A stretch of 64,000 nt of DNA, from NCBI GenBank assembly GCA_018806985.1, contig JADANN010000088.1, positions 1 through 64,000 of the forward strand, read 5' to 3'. Shown here one piece after another: positions 11,595-20,960 of the stretch; the stretch's first letter is position 1, and every line of letters starts with the position of its first letter. Below the pieces are notes generated by a model, which ran no database searches, was not told the DNA's origin, and saw nothing but the letters and a program-made list of their open reading frames with translations. This stretch comes from Angiostrongylus vasorum. Lineage: Eukaryota; Nematoda; Chromadorea; Rhabditida; Metastrongylidae. The position numbers and the translations under genes were made by a program.

Positions 11595-11825
11595 CGACTT
11601 TCACTTCACCTTGGCGTGAATAATCAATATATTTGTTAAGATTGTTCAGCATACACGAGGTTGTCAAACAACTTTTACTGGGCTTAGGTTTCGAGGACTT
11701 TGTATTCATGAGAACTGAAGAACAACATCTGTGGCCGCAGTCGCTGCTTCTTGCGCTTTTTCGGAGTTCGTAGTTGTATCGAGTCGAATCCTCTCCGGTG
11801 GAGCACCACTTAAATGAGAAGAACA
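11595..11825 (-). repeat. Hammerhead-type non-autonomous repeat (family H), copy
   Basis: The minus strand follows the family order: GCTCCACCGGAGAGGATTCG, a diverged motif region (TCCTCGAAACCTAAGCCC), an AACCTCGTGTATGCT terminus, then ATATTGATTATTCACGCC. It aligns closely with 58815-59050 (also minus). The ribozyme core itself is badly degraded here. It lies in intron 3 of copy D. Confidence 0.5.
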
Positions 11826-12044
11826 CTCAAACCCATTTTATACGGTTGTTCACTATTTTTCGAATGACAATAATTTCATCACATGTCGACTGTTCATACT
11901 GTAGCAGTCGGTATTAGAGCAGTCATCAAACGAGTCGTCGGCATCGTCGGCATGAGAAAAAATCGTCATCAATCGGCAATCATTAAAGTACCATCTTGTG
12001 TAAAAGGAACACTAGCGAGTTAGTTTCTCACTGGAGTGGTGGTT

Positions 12045-12170
12045 TGATTGAGAAGATTCGACTCGATGCGACTACGAAAACGCACACCGAGGCGTCGAAC
12101 GGCTGTGGGCCATCGAGTCGAATCGTTGGCGCTGAGGAAACGCACTGAAAAGGTAGCCAAATAAAAGCTT
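12045..12170 (+). repeat. Family H repeat, partial copy
   Basis: Shares GATTCGACTCGATGCGACTA with the other family H copies and ends in GCGCTGAGGAAACGCACTG and AGGTAGCC, a decayed hammerhead-like motif. It is oriented opposite to the copy at 11595-11825, so the two form an imperfect inverted pair. Confidence 0.45.
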
Positions 12171-13205
12171 TATCGCAAATTGCGTTACGCTAAACAATCT
12201 AGATATCGATTATTAACGTTGCGGTTAAGTGGGAGTAGGTTTAGTAAATCATAAAAATAAACAATTTCTCTTGGTTCAGGCTACCCATTGTTTTGTGAGC
12301 GGTTAGTGTTTAAAAGAAGTTTTTTATTGCGGGTATAAAAACTATGCACCAAATTTTATCGGCTTAGTTATGAAACTGTCTGGCTGAGCAGGTTACTTGT
12401 CAGTTTGATTTTTTCTGGCCTCTGAAAAACGATCCAGCTGAAAGGTCAGCTATTGAGTCGGAATAGTGTTATAGAAACCTCGTGCCTACTCATTAATAAA
12501 ACAATGAATTATTGGTGAATGACGCGGTTAAGACAAGGTCGCTTGGGTTTACAACATGAGAAACATTCGACGACCTTCGCGGACAATGAACACGAGGGAA
12601 GCGGATCCAATAGAAGAAGTGCGGTGGACACGCACAGTAGGTGTCAGAACGGGTCGTGCAATAATTATAGCAAAAAATCTGAATACAAATAGTAAAAATG
12701 GCGAAAAAAATAGAGACAGAAAGCAGTTCTTTTTGTACGGTTTTTGAATGAATCCAAACTATGCATTTAGTAGTAAATGAGTTGCTTGCAGTTCCGGCCT
12801 TGGCGGACATGAACACCCGCGTCATCTTTGGCTATAAGGTGACTGCAATCTGCAGTGGCCAAGCTTGTATGCTAAACGCTGCCGCGAATTTCCGGCCTTT
12901 TTCCCGCCACGGCCCTGACAATTTCATAAACTCTCATGGTTTGCCTTCCAGTTTCTGCAAAACCTTGTTCTACAAAGAAAAAATTTTCTATAGACACAAA
13001 TATCATCATGGCGAATTGGAGTAGAGAGATGTGGCAAGGCGTGGTGAACAGAGTGGTTCGAATGCTGGCTGCGGGGCCGTTTGCTGCGAACATCTTCTCG
13101 GCAGTTGCCAGTCTCATGAAAAGGAGACCGAAAGAGGAATGCTTGGAACGAACCATCCATTTATGTGATATTTCAAACCGTTGTCTTGTGAAATCAATGA
13201 ACTAA

Positions 13206-13749
13206 CTGACCATAAAGTGTTCAATAATCAAGGAAGCGTGAAAAACTACAAGAAAGTTTCCCACATTAAAAATATTTCGTTTCCCAGTAGTAATTTTATT
13301 AAAAAATTAAACGGCTGCGAAATCAGATGAGACAAAAACGCTATGTTTCAACTGGAAAAAGAGTCTCATACTATTGGCTGAAAAAAACATGACGAGACAA
13401 GGCTGAAACAGAAATTCGAATAGAACTGTGCTCGGTTGTCCTGTGAAAAATTTTTTCACTCCTGGTGGCGCAATGTCAGCCATATAACTTCGCTAGAAGA
13501 CTAGGTTCCGTTCTAGAATTTGTCTCAGCCTTTAATTCAGCTCTTTATAAATACTTCTCAATTACACAGTTTTTTTTGCTGTGGCATTCAAAAGAACTTT
13601 CGGAGGTATTCATACACATTGGGTAGTAACGAGCAATCACCCGTCGGCATGATTGGTCTGGGGAACAGAAATCGGCGTTGAAACCAGTTAAGCTGAAGCT
13701 ATATTCAAAATCGCAAAAGTATAACTTTTTAGTATACCTTGTTTCATTG
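13206..13749. other. No recognisable gene; 3' flank of copy D
   Basis: The first 60 bases match the 3' flanks of copies A and C (GTGTTCAATAATC, AGCGTGAAAAAC). The remainder shows nothing I can name. Confidence 0.4.
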
Positions 13750-13830
13750 ACAAGCTGACACGAGGTTGCTACCAAATACTTATTCGGCTAATGTTTCCAC
13801 GTCTTCGTCTTCCTCAGAGCCAACGAGCCG
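13750..13830 (-). repeat. Family H repeat terminus
   Basis: GACACGAGGTTGCTACCAAA followed by TTATTCGGCTAATG is the terminus and motif of family H in minus orientation. The hammerhead-like core is at 13785-13821. Confidence 0.5.
13785..13821 (-). ncRNA. Hammerhead-ribozyme-like motif
   Basis: Minus strand: UUGGCU pairs with AGCCGA (6 bp with one G-U), enclosing CUGAGGA, a GACG-loop stem II, and GAAACAUU. The core is complete apart from a weak stem II and the AUU cleavage triplet. Confidence 0.5.
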
Positions 13831-13849
13831 AGTCGATTCCACTGATATT

Positions 13850-14300
13850 CGTCTTCTCCCTGACCATACTTGGTGGAATATTTTGCTTGATACTTGATAC
13901 TTGAACGATCCGCCCTTACTGGTTGTGCATGTTCTAGCATAATCACCATTTTTCGGAGATTTGCTGGTTAAGCGATTGTGGTTCCCTGGAATCTCGAGGA
14001 CAGCTTGGGCAAAGTCTGCCTCAAAGTCGTCACCACCACGGGCAGTCGCAGCCCTTGTGGATCAGAGGGAGATTTGCCACTATGCCACTTTGATACCGGA
14101 ACGGTGGCCGATCCTGGTGTTGGTTTACTCTTAGGTAGGCTTCCTTATGGAAGCGCTGGACTCCCTTTTCAGCTTGGGAGAACCTGCCATGGTGACGAAT
14201 CTCCCCACTCTACACCGCAGTCCAACACCCAGGAACACCTCCCAGCCACGATAAAGCGGTGAACTCTTGTGAGGTAGTGGAACATCCCTCAATGGAATCA
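13850..14300 (+). repeat. Dispersed repeat (family 6), copy 1
   Basis: The part 13895-14010 aligns in reverse complement with 37755-37915 (shared CTTGATACTTGATACTTGAA and CAGCATAATCACCAT-like blocks). The rest is relatively GC-rich with a 94-codon open frame (13978-14262) that resembles nothing I know. I considered a structured RNA but could not match one. Confidence 0.4.
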
Positions 14301-14379
14301 GTGGGAAAAAAACAAGTTACCACCAACTAATTCCGATAATCTGTGTGAAAAAATTCTGTATATAAGGGCATGTTCATTT

Positions 14380-14565
14380 CAGTATGACTCATTTTCCCGA
14401 AAAGAAGATCCAGGTCGACGCGCAACGAAGACGCCAAATCGAGAATAAGAACGCTGTGGATTTCGACTCTGATTATCGGTACCGAGAAGAACGAAGATGT
14501 CGAAACGTTAGCCCAATAAATATTGGTAACAACCTCGTGCTGGCTTATCAACGAAACAATGTACA
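14380..14565 (+). repeat. Family H repeat, copy
   Basis: Plus strand has GACGCCAAATCGAGAATAAG, TTCGACTCTGATTATCGG, the motif at 14477-14514, then AACAACCTCGTGCTGGCTTA. It aligns with 31030-31140 (reverse) and 56030-56215 (forward). Confidence 0.55.
14477..14514 (+). ncRNA. Hammerhead-like motif, degraded core
   Basis: CGGUAC, then CGAGAAGA where CUGANGA is expected, ACGAAGAUGU stem II, GAAACGUU and AGCCC. Stem I and GAAA are kept; the first core box is mutated. Confidence 0.35.
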
Positions 14566-14644
14566 TTGATCATTTATGCCTGCATTTAAATGAATGTCGG
14601 TATAGAATGGTACAATTTTTTAAATTAGTATCTATAGATCTAGT

Positions 14645-14830
14645 GAAGGACCCACATGGTATGGTGGTGAACGCATAAGCACCGGAAAGGGTAACAGCGC
14701 GTTCTTTCTCCACCGCGGACATCTGAGGTCCGGAGTTTTACGCAACTATCTAAGCATCAATGTGGTTGTTTCACAAATAATACTCTGCCTTAAAAATTAT
14801 AAAAGGCAGTAAAGTGGCAGGGTATTATTT
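14645..14830 (+). repeat. tRNA-like SINE family 1, copy 1
   Basis: The copy begins GAAGGACCCACATGGTATGG and has the A-box-like TGGTATGGTGGTGAACGC. A B-box-like GCGTTCTTTCTCCACC and a shared tail with AATACTCTGCC and AAAGGCAGTAAA follow. Related to five other copies listed in this window. Confidence 0.55.
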
Positions 14831-15779
14831 GAAATAAAAAATCTATTTTGTTTTGAGAAAATGTTTCATTTGCCATATCAGCTGTCGAAGTCAGCAACGA
14901 TTTAAATGAGAAATTTACGAGACCTTGAACCGTGATGATACAACTGTGAAAATATAGCGTAGCCCATTAAAGTTTGTTAAGAGCTGACTTGGAATCCTCT
15001 TGCTCTCTTAGACTTTTTCGAGCGTTTCCATCTCAATAAAATCAAGTACCTTCCTATGGGCGCAAAGATTATGCAAAAGTTTGCTGGAGAAGACTTAAGA
15101 ATCTAAGCCAGGTTCACTTTCAGTGATTTCATGATATTCACAAAGTTTCATCAGTTCGATAATCGTTTGTGCGAAATGTAAGTGTAAAGTATAAACTTTT
15201 TCATAGCCGAGTGTTATATGAAACAAAGTTGAATTTAGTTTCTAGGTAACATCTAATTTTCCACAACCCCTGTCGAATGGGACAACCATGCAAATGCGAA
15301 ATAGGCGAGATCTTGCACCTTTGGTGACGTTGATGCGAAAATGCAGCACAACCCATTAAAGCTTATTAAGTGCCTACTAAGAAGCTTATTTCTGTCTTAG
15401 GGTGTTTCGCGCGATTTTACCTCAGTAAAATCGAAAACATTTTTAAGGCGCATAAGTTGCACAAAAGCATATCGGAGAAGGCTTGAATCTAAGCCATGTT
15501 CTCCAGTCATTTCTTGATATTCATAAAGTTTCACCAAATCTAGTATTGTTTACTGCCTTCTCACTGCGATATCTTGATGTTCTCGATCGATAATCGGATG
15601 GTCTCGTTATCGCTATCGCAAAAATGTAACTTATCTCTATGACATTGTTAACAACAGAATTTATTAGTAATGAAATGCTGCACACTGTACGTTCTTTACT
15701 CGCTCTAGTTCCCCTAAACTGCTTCATTGCTTTTTTATTGGCTTGAAGTCTGACATGAAGGAAGTGTTTTCACGTTCAA
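14831..15779. other. No gene; internal imperfect duplication
   Basis: Two neighbouring segments (about 14875-15160 and 15245-15540) share blocks such as CCCATTAAAG, TAAGAATCTAAGCC / TTGAATCTAAGCC and TCATTTCTTGATATTCA / TTCATGATATTCA. They look like an old tandem duplication of about 370 bp. No coding signal. Confidence 0.45.
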
Positions 15780-16305
15780 GGTTAAACCAATCGGTTGCTT
15801 TCGAATTGTAGATATGCAATTACTTCGATGTGAAAGCCAATAAATTAGTGTTGGAGTGGGAAAATATAAAAATCGATCAAATGAAACGTCAGAGTGGTGC
15901 TTGTCTTTGAATAGAGCAATTTGGTTCGACATGAACTTTCTCGTCTGCAAGTGAAAGGAGTTGATACGTAGCAGTTTTTGTTAGTTGACTGGTATTTACT
16001 AATAAAGTTACACCATAGTCGCTGAATAAGCAGCTGATCGCTGTGCAGATCTACTCACGCACTCGCAGGAAGGCTTCCTTGCGACTGTACGTGGCTTGAA
16101 TCCATTCGTAGAGCGACGAGTCGAATATCTCCCAAAATTCCGCACGAGTTATCTTGCAGGTGCTGTGCAGTGAAAGAGAACTTTTATGGAAAGTATTGTC
16201 CATTGGTGCACTGAAGCGCAAAAGCAAGATAAATCATTCGGGATTGATTTATCTTTGAGCTATTAGTCATACAATGAACTCCATAAGGAATCACAGAAGC
16301 GAGTG
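15780..16305 (+). repeat. Inverted duplicate of 40380-40890
   Basis: About 525 bp that match 40380-40890 in reverse complement, including GACGAGTCGAATATCTCCCA and ATAAATCATTCGGG-like blocks. The homology continues through the (TA)n run into truncated PLE sequence, so both are copies of one composite unit. No coding frame recognised. Confidence 0.55.
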
Positions 16306-16317
16306 AATATATATATA

Positions 16318-16352
<35 letters not shown>
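16306..16352. repeat. (TA)n microsatellite
   Basis: Nearly pure TA dinucleotide run of about 45 bases with one interruption, at the boundary between the duplicated flank and PLE sequence. A matching run sits at the same place in the other copy (40327-40380). Confidence 0.9.
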
Positions 16353-16354
<2 letters not shown>

Positions 16355-16355
<1 letters not shown>

Positions 16356-16690
16356 GATTGGTCCATACAGTGAGTACGGGAAACGGATAAGGAACATTCC
16401 TGTTTATCTTGCCATTTATTACCGATGAAGTAAGTGTAGCAATAAAGCGACGCTTAAGAGGGGAAGATCTAGAAGAATCGGTAGCGATAATTGAAATACC
16501 ACCGGATACTCTTCGCCGTAAACTTGTTCGTAACCGCCTATATGACTTTCTATGTGAAACACAAAAGTGCGTAATTTGCCCCTTAGAGCAGGGATGGTGA
16601 CTGCATAAGTCCAGGTGCGATATACCCGATCTCTTGTAGCATTTGTGGAGGCGAATATATTCGCGAAACCGGAAGACCATACTTTGCCTT
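16355..16690 (+). mobile_element. PLE GIY-YIG endonuclease fragment, plus strand
   Basis: The frame at 16409-16600 reads SVAIKRRLRGEDLEESVAII and then LRRKLVRNRLYDFLCETQ, the linker before the endonuclease. It continues in another frame as AIYPISCSICGGEYIRE. It is truncated at about 16690, where an oppositely oriented endonuclease fragment begins. Confidence 0.65.
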
Positions 16691-16970
16691 GGTTTTCGCT
16701 TGCCATCTTGGTTTTCTCTTATACGGATGAAGAAAGGTCTGCCCGTTTCGCCAATATATTGATTTCCGCAAATACTACAAGAAATCAGGTATATCGTACA
16801 ATTTGTTTTTTTCACATAGATGGTCGTAAAGGCGGTTACGAACTAACCGACGACGAAGGGAATCGGGTGGTATTTCAATTATCGCTACCGATTCCTCTAG
16901 GCGCCCTTGTTAAGCATCGTTTAGTAGCTTCGCTTACCTCATCGCTAATAAAGGGCGACATAAAAATCGC
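16690..16970 (-). mobile_element. PLE GIY-YIG endonuclease fragment, minus strand
   Basis: Minus strand encodes CTIYLISCSICGNQYIGETG and RPFFIRIRENQDGKRK, the GIY-YIG core. Upstream on the same strand lies a broken KRCLTRAP / IGSDN linker. It meets the plus-strand fragment at 16690 and another plus-strand PLE at about 16970, giving three joined pieces. Confidence 0.65.
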
Positions 16971-18860
16971 CCATCCTCTGAAAGGGAATATAAAAAGTCA
17001 ACACCGAAAGCAAAACAATCAATGGATCAGTGTGGCAAAGGCTGCAAGTTTAATGTCATCGGTTAATTCGCACTTTAAAATCGATAAGCCAACATGTCCC
17101 GTCCTATACCTACTTATTAAAACATATAAGTTGATATCACCTGATGATCTTACGTCAACCAACCCGTCATCATTTGGGGTTAGACCCATCATCAGCTGTG
17201 TAGATGGGCCAACGGATAGAATATAACCTGGTTTTTAAGCCTAATACTTAACCAGTTGCTTAACCATATTCCAGCTCACCTCACAAACACCCCAAATGTT
17301 CCTAGAACGTCTACGTAACGCGTCTCCTAATAATGCGTACGTGATGGAGTCCTTCGACTTTACTGCGTTGTACGCCAACGTATCGAATGACTCCGCAATG
17401 CAAGCCACCTTCGAACTTCTTGTTAAACATGAAGAAAGGATAAATATGCATGGCTAGTCCATTCAGCAGCTAATAGCTTTCTTAAAGGAGTGCCTAAACC
17501 TTTCGATTTTCACATGGTCTGGGAAATATTTCGCGCAAATAAGGGGGTTGGCTATGGGACATCGACTGGCCCCAAGACTTGCCATTGTCTTTATGTCTAA
17601 TATAGAAGCCCCTGTTCTCGATCTCCGGCCACCACTCTACTACAAGTATGTAGATGATTGCTTTGTCGTCTTCTCTACGCAGGAGGAGATGGACAAATGC
17701 TTTTAGTTATTGAACGAGCAGTCTGAGTACATTAAGTTCACCCGGGAGAAACCGAGAAAAAGACTGGCTTCCGTTTTTGAACGTCCAAATAAACCTATCA
17801 AGTAGCGGTTACCTGACAAAGTGGTACCGAAAGCCAAGTAACAAGAACATCCTCGTTCACTTCATTTCTTCCCACCCTTCACAGACAAAGAGGGCGCTTG
17901 TGAGAAACATGTTTCGAACAGCCACCTCTGTGTGCACAACCAGGGAACTAAAGGAAGAATCGCGCGACTTGGCTCGGCAAATAGCCATCTCCAATGGCTA
18001 CGAAATAGTAACCCCACGAGATAAGTTCAGAAGGAGAGCGACGCACCCAAGCGAAACATTTAGCCTAAAGAAAGTCCCGTTTATGTTGGCTTTTATTAGC
18101 GAAGAAGTAAGCGTAGCTATTAAACAATGCTTAAGAAGGGTAGGTCTAGAGGAGTCGATAGCGATAGTTGAAATACCATCGCCTACTCTACGTCGCCAGA
18201 TAGTTCGTAACCGCATCTATGACCGTTTATGTGAAACAACAAATTGCGTAATCTGCCCTTACGGCAGGGACGGTGATTGCATGAGTTCAGGTACGATATA
18301 GCTGATCTCTTGCAGGAATTGCGGAGATGAATATGTTGTCGAAACGGGACAGACCTTTGTGTATCCGTATAAAAGAACACCTGGATGCTACCCCACTAGG
18401 TACGCATACTACACAAAAACATAGCGGAGACGATTTTGAAGTAAAAGTCAATATCCTTGCACAGGAGAATAAAACACCGGCGTGAAAACTTTTTGAGGCT
18501 TTTTTGGATGAGTGCCAAAAACCCTACAATGAATAGCAGGGATGAATGCCCAGAAATCATATGCGAACTGACCCCGTATGTTCTCATCAATTTCTGATGT
18601 TGGATGGCGCAGTCATCAACCTTATGCTACTATAATCAGCTGTTCTAATCTTCCTCATTAGAACTCACGAAAAAACAGCGGTTAGTTTTCGAGAAGCTGT
18701 TGATCATATAATTACCATAAAGTTTTTTCGTCTTTTTATAAGTGTTATTGAAATGTCTGGTATAGCAAATTGTATATCAGTATACCCTTCTAGGCTCTGA
18801 AGAAGGCGATGCTGCCGAAACGTCAGCTACTGTTGTATTGTATTGTGTTTTTCTGTGCAA
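16970..18860 (+). mobile_element. Near-complete but broken Penelope-like element
   Basis: Plus-strand remnants run in order. First is a KPTCPVLYLLIKTYKLISPD segment, then VRPIISCVDGPTDRI. The RT core follows with GLAMGHRLAPRLAI and the catalytic YKYVDDCFVVF (about 17640-17680). The RT end is KWYRKPSNKNILVHFISSHP. Last is the GIY-YIG endonuclease linker (17998-18300: LEESIAIVEIP, CVICPYGRDGDCMSSGTI). Stops, for example near 17227, 17457 and 17703, and frameshifts prevent expression. The 3' region (18500-18860) ends in a hammerhead-like motif. A tail-to-tail partner follows at 18890-20760. This fits PLEs; nematode PLEs have been described as the Nematis clade, but I cannot assign a clade. Confidence 0.8.
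18792..18829 (+). ncRNA. Hammerhead-ribozyme-like motif, good core
   Basis: AGGCU, CUGAAGA, an A then GGC-loop-GCC stem II, GAAAC, GUC, AGCUA. Stem I pairs GGCU with AGCU (one G-U). Stem III would be only two pairs with no loop, as in the minimal hammerheads reported in PLEs, which are thought to act as dimers. One extra A precedes stem II. Confidence 0.55.
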
Positions 18861-18889
18861 GTAAATGTTTTCTTTCCCGTTTCTCTTTA

Positions 18890-20760
18890 GCAAACACGAG
18901 GTGTTATTTTATTTCTTTATTTACGTACAAGCTGACGTTTCGGCGGATTTCGCCTTCCTCAGAGCCTGGAAAGGTCAAGTTGGCTGCGATCTACGCTGTC
19001 AAACGCCTCCATAACCAAACAGAGAAAATGCTGAACCAGAATTTCAATCATATTGAACACAGAGCCTTTGCACACTCACCGCTTTCTATAAGTCTTCCAC
19101 TAAATATTTCATGTGGAGACCAACCGCACAGAGTTCACATGGAGTCGTAATGCACCCATCTCATCAGAATAACAGGCTTATATACTGCGCAATATCACGC
19201 TTGATAATGAGGCATTCCTCCCTGGGGTTCATTTTCGGATTCTTGGAATTGATCCAGAATGCCTCGAGAATTTTGCGCGCTTGTGTTCTCGATTCGTGCG
19301 CTAGGATCGTAACCCGTATTTCAAATTCTTCTCCGTTATGTCTCTGCGTCCTATGCGTGCCTAGTGGAGTATTTTGTTTACGTATGCCGAGTAGGGTATT
19401 CTTTTATACGAACGCGGAGTGGTCTACCCGTTTCGCCAACGTATTCGTCGCCGCACGCTTTACAAGAGATCAGATAAACTGTACCTGAACTCATGCAGTC
19501 ACCGTCTCTACCACAGGGGCAAATTATGCAATTTTGCGTTGCCCATAGACGGTCGTAGAGGCGGTTACGAACTAGTTGGCGTCTTAGATTAGTCGGTGGC
19601 ATTTCAGATATCGTTACCGAATTCTCTAGACCGACCCTTCTTAAACAGCGTTTTATAGCTTCACTTACTTTATTTGAAATGAAGGGCAGGATAAACGGGA
19701 CCTTATTGTCGCTAGTGTTATCGTTTGGGGGCCTGTGGTTTCCTCTACACCTATCCCGAGCTACAGTTTCGTAGCCATTAGAAATGGCTGTTTGCCGTAG
19801 AAAGTTCCAGGACTCTTCACTCTCTGCTCTCTTCCCGTGCACACGCTGGTAGCTGTTCGAAACATGTTTCTCACAAGTGCCCTTTTCGTGTGACAGGGGG
19901 AGAGGAGAGGTAATGAACCAAGACGTTTTTACTACTTGGCTTTCGATACCACTTCGTAACGTAGCCGTTTTCTGATAGGTTAATTTGCACGTTCAGAAAT
20001 GCAAGCCAATTTTCTTTTGGTTTTCTCTCGGCTGAATTTCAATATACTCTGACTGTTCGTTCAACAACTCGAAACATCTGTAAATTTCCTCTTGTGTTGA
20101 ACAAATGACCAAGCAGTCATCTACATATCTACGGTAGAGTAACGGCCCGAGATCGATCACTGGTGCTTCCACCTTAGACATGAATGCAATGGTAAGGCTT
20201 GGTGCCAGTCGTTGTCCCATTGCGAGCCCTCTCGTTTGTGCGTAATACCTCCCGGACCATCTGAAGATTGAGCAGTTTAGGCACTCCTTTAAGAGTGTCA
20301 TCAACTGCCGAATCGAGAAGCCATACATGCTTATTGCTCCTTCATGTTGTATAAGGGGCTCGTGGATGGCTTGCATAGCGGAGTCATTGGACACGTTTGT
20401 ATAGAGGGCGGTGACGTCGAAGGACTCCGTCACGTATGCGCTGTTGGGCTGCAGAGTATGTAGACGATCCAGGAACATTTGGGTGTTCGTTAGATGGGCT
20501 GGAATGTACTTCAGCAACTGGATAAGTATTAGGGTTATTAACCACTGTTATTCTATCCGTAGGCCCGTCCACACAGCTAATGATAGGTGTGACCTTAAAT
20601 AACGATGGATCGGTAGACACGATATCATCGCTGGATACTAACTCATGGGTTTTGATGAGTAAGTACAGGGACAGGACATGTTGGTAGGTCAACTTTGAGT
20701 TGAGAGATAACTGATGGTTTTAACTCAGCTGCTCTTGCCTCTTGCCTCTTGCTCTTTTTT
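18890..20760 (-). mobile_element. Near-complete but broken Penelope-like element
   Basis: Minus-strand frames are 20384-20692 (FKVTPIISCVDGPTDRITVV), 19993-20517 (174 residues) and 19378-19842 (endonuclease). The 174-residue frame has FLDRLHTLQPNSAYVTESFD, GLAMGQRLAPSLTIAFMSK and the catalytic YRRYVDDCLVI. The endonuclease frame has CIICPCGRDGDCMSSGTVYL and YVGETGRPLRVRIKEY. RT and endonuclease catalytic residues are present, but frameshifts near 19850-19990 and 20520 split the ORF. The 3' region carries the motif at 18930-18967. It closely resembles 43985-45840. Confidence 0.8.
18930..18967 (-). ncRNA. Hammerhead-ribozyme-like motif, best core in the window
   Basis: Minus strand: AGGCU pairs with AGCUU (5 bp, one G-U). 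The core is CUGAGGA. Stem II is GGCG/CGCC with a five-base loop after one extra A. Then GAAAC, GUC. Every conserved box of the hammerhead is present. It lies in the 3' region of the PLE at 18890-20760. Confidence 0.6.
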
Positions 20761-20960
20761 TCTTTTTAAATGTATTCTGTTTAACAACCTCGCGATTGCT
20801 GAATAAGAAAACGACGCATTCAAATTCCAATGCCGAGGTTAATAGAAAGTCGATCCCTGGAACTGTCAGCTATTGCATCCTAATAAAATCTATAAAAACA
20901 ACCTTGGGTCTGCTTATTGAAGAAAAACATCGAATTATCAATCAATGCCGATTTTAACAA

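Larger units (their letters stand above)
10852..13205 (+). pseudogene. Secreted-protein family, copy D (exons 1-3a lost)
   Basis: The second half of exon 3 (10852-10909, ITYQPLRCDAVSVN) ends at a GTTAGT donor; its first half is replaced by PLE-type 3' sequence. Exon 4 is 12792-12938 (VIFGYKVTAIC) and exon 5 is 12994-13205 (NIIMANWSREMWQGVVNRVVRM), separated by a 55 bp intron. A one-base insertion in exon 4 and a one-base deletion at the start of exon 5 cancel, so the spliced frame stays open but about 18 residues differ from the paralogues. A two-base deletion near the stop extends the C-terminus by about 30 residues. No signal peptide or exon 2 is visible, so I call it a pseudogene. An RNA from the remaining exons is possible but unsupported. 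Confidence 0.65.

Noticed and set aside
13978..14262. 94-codon plus ORF and possible snRNA in the GC-rich block
   Set aside because: I compared it with U1 and 5S features from memory and found no convincing match. The segment is partly a dispersed repeat.
16184..16366. Minus ORF with a long IYIYIY run
   Set aside because: It is a translation of the (TA)n microsatellite.
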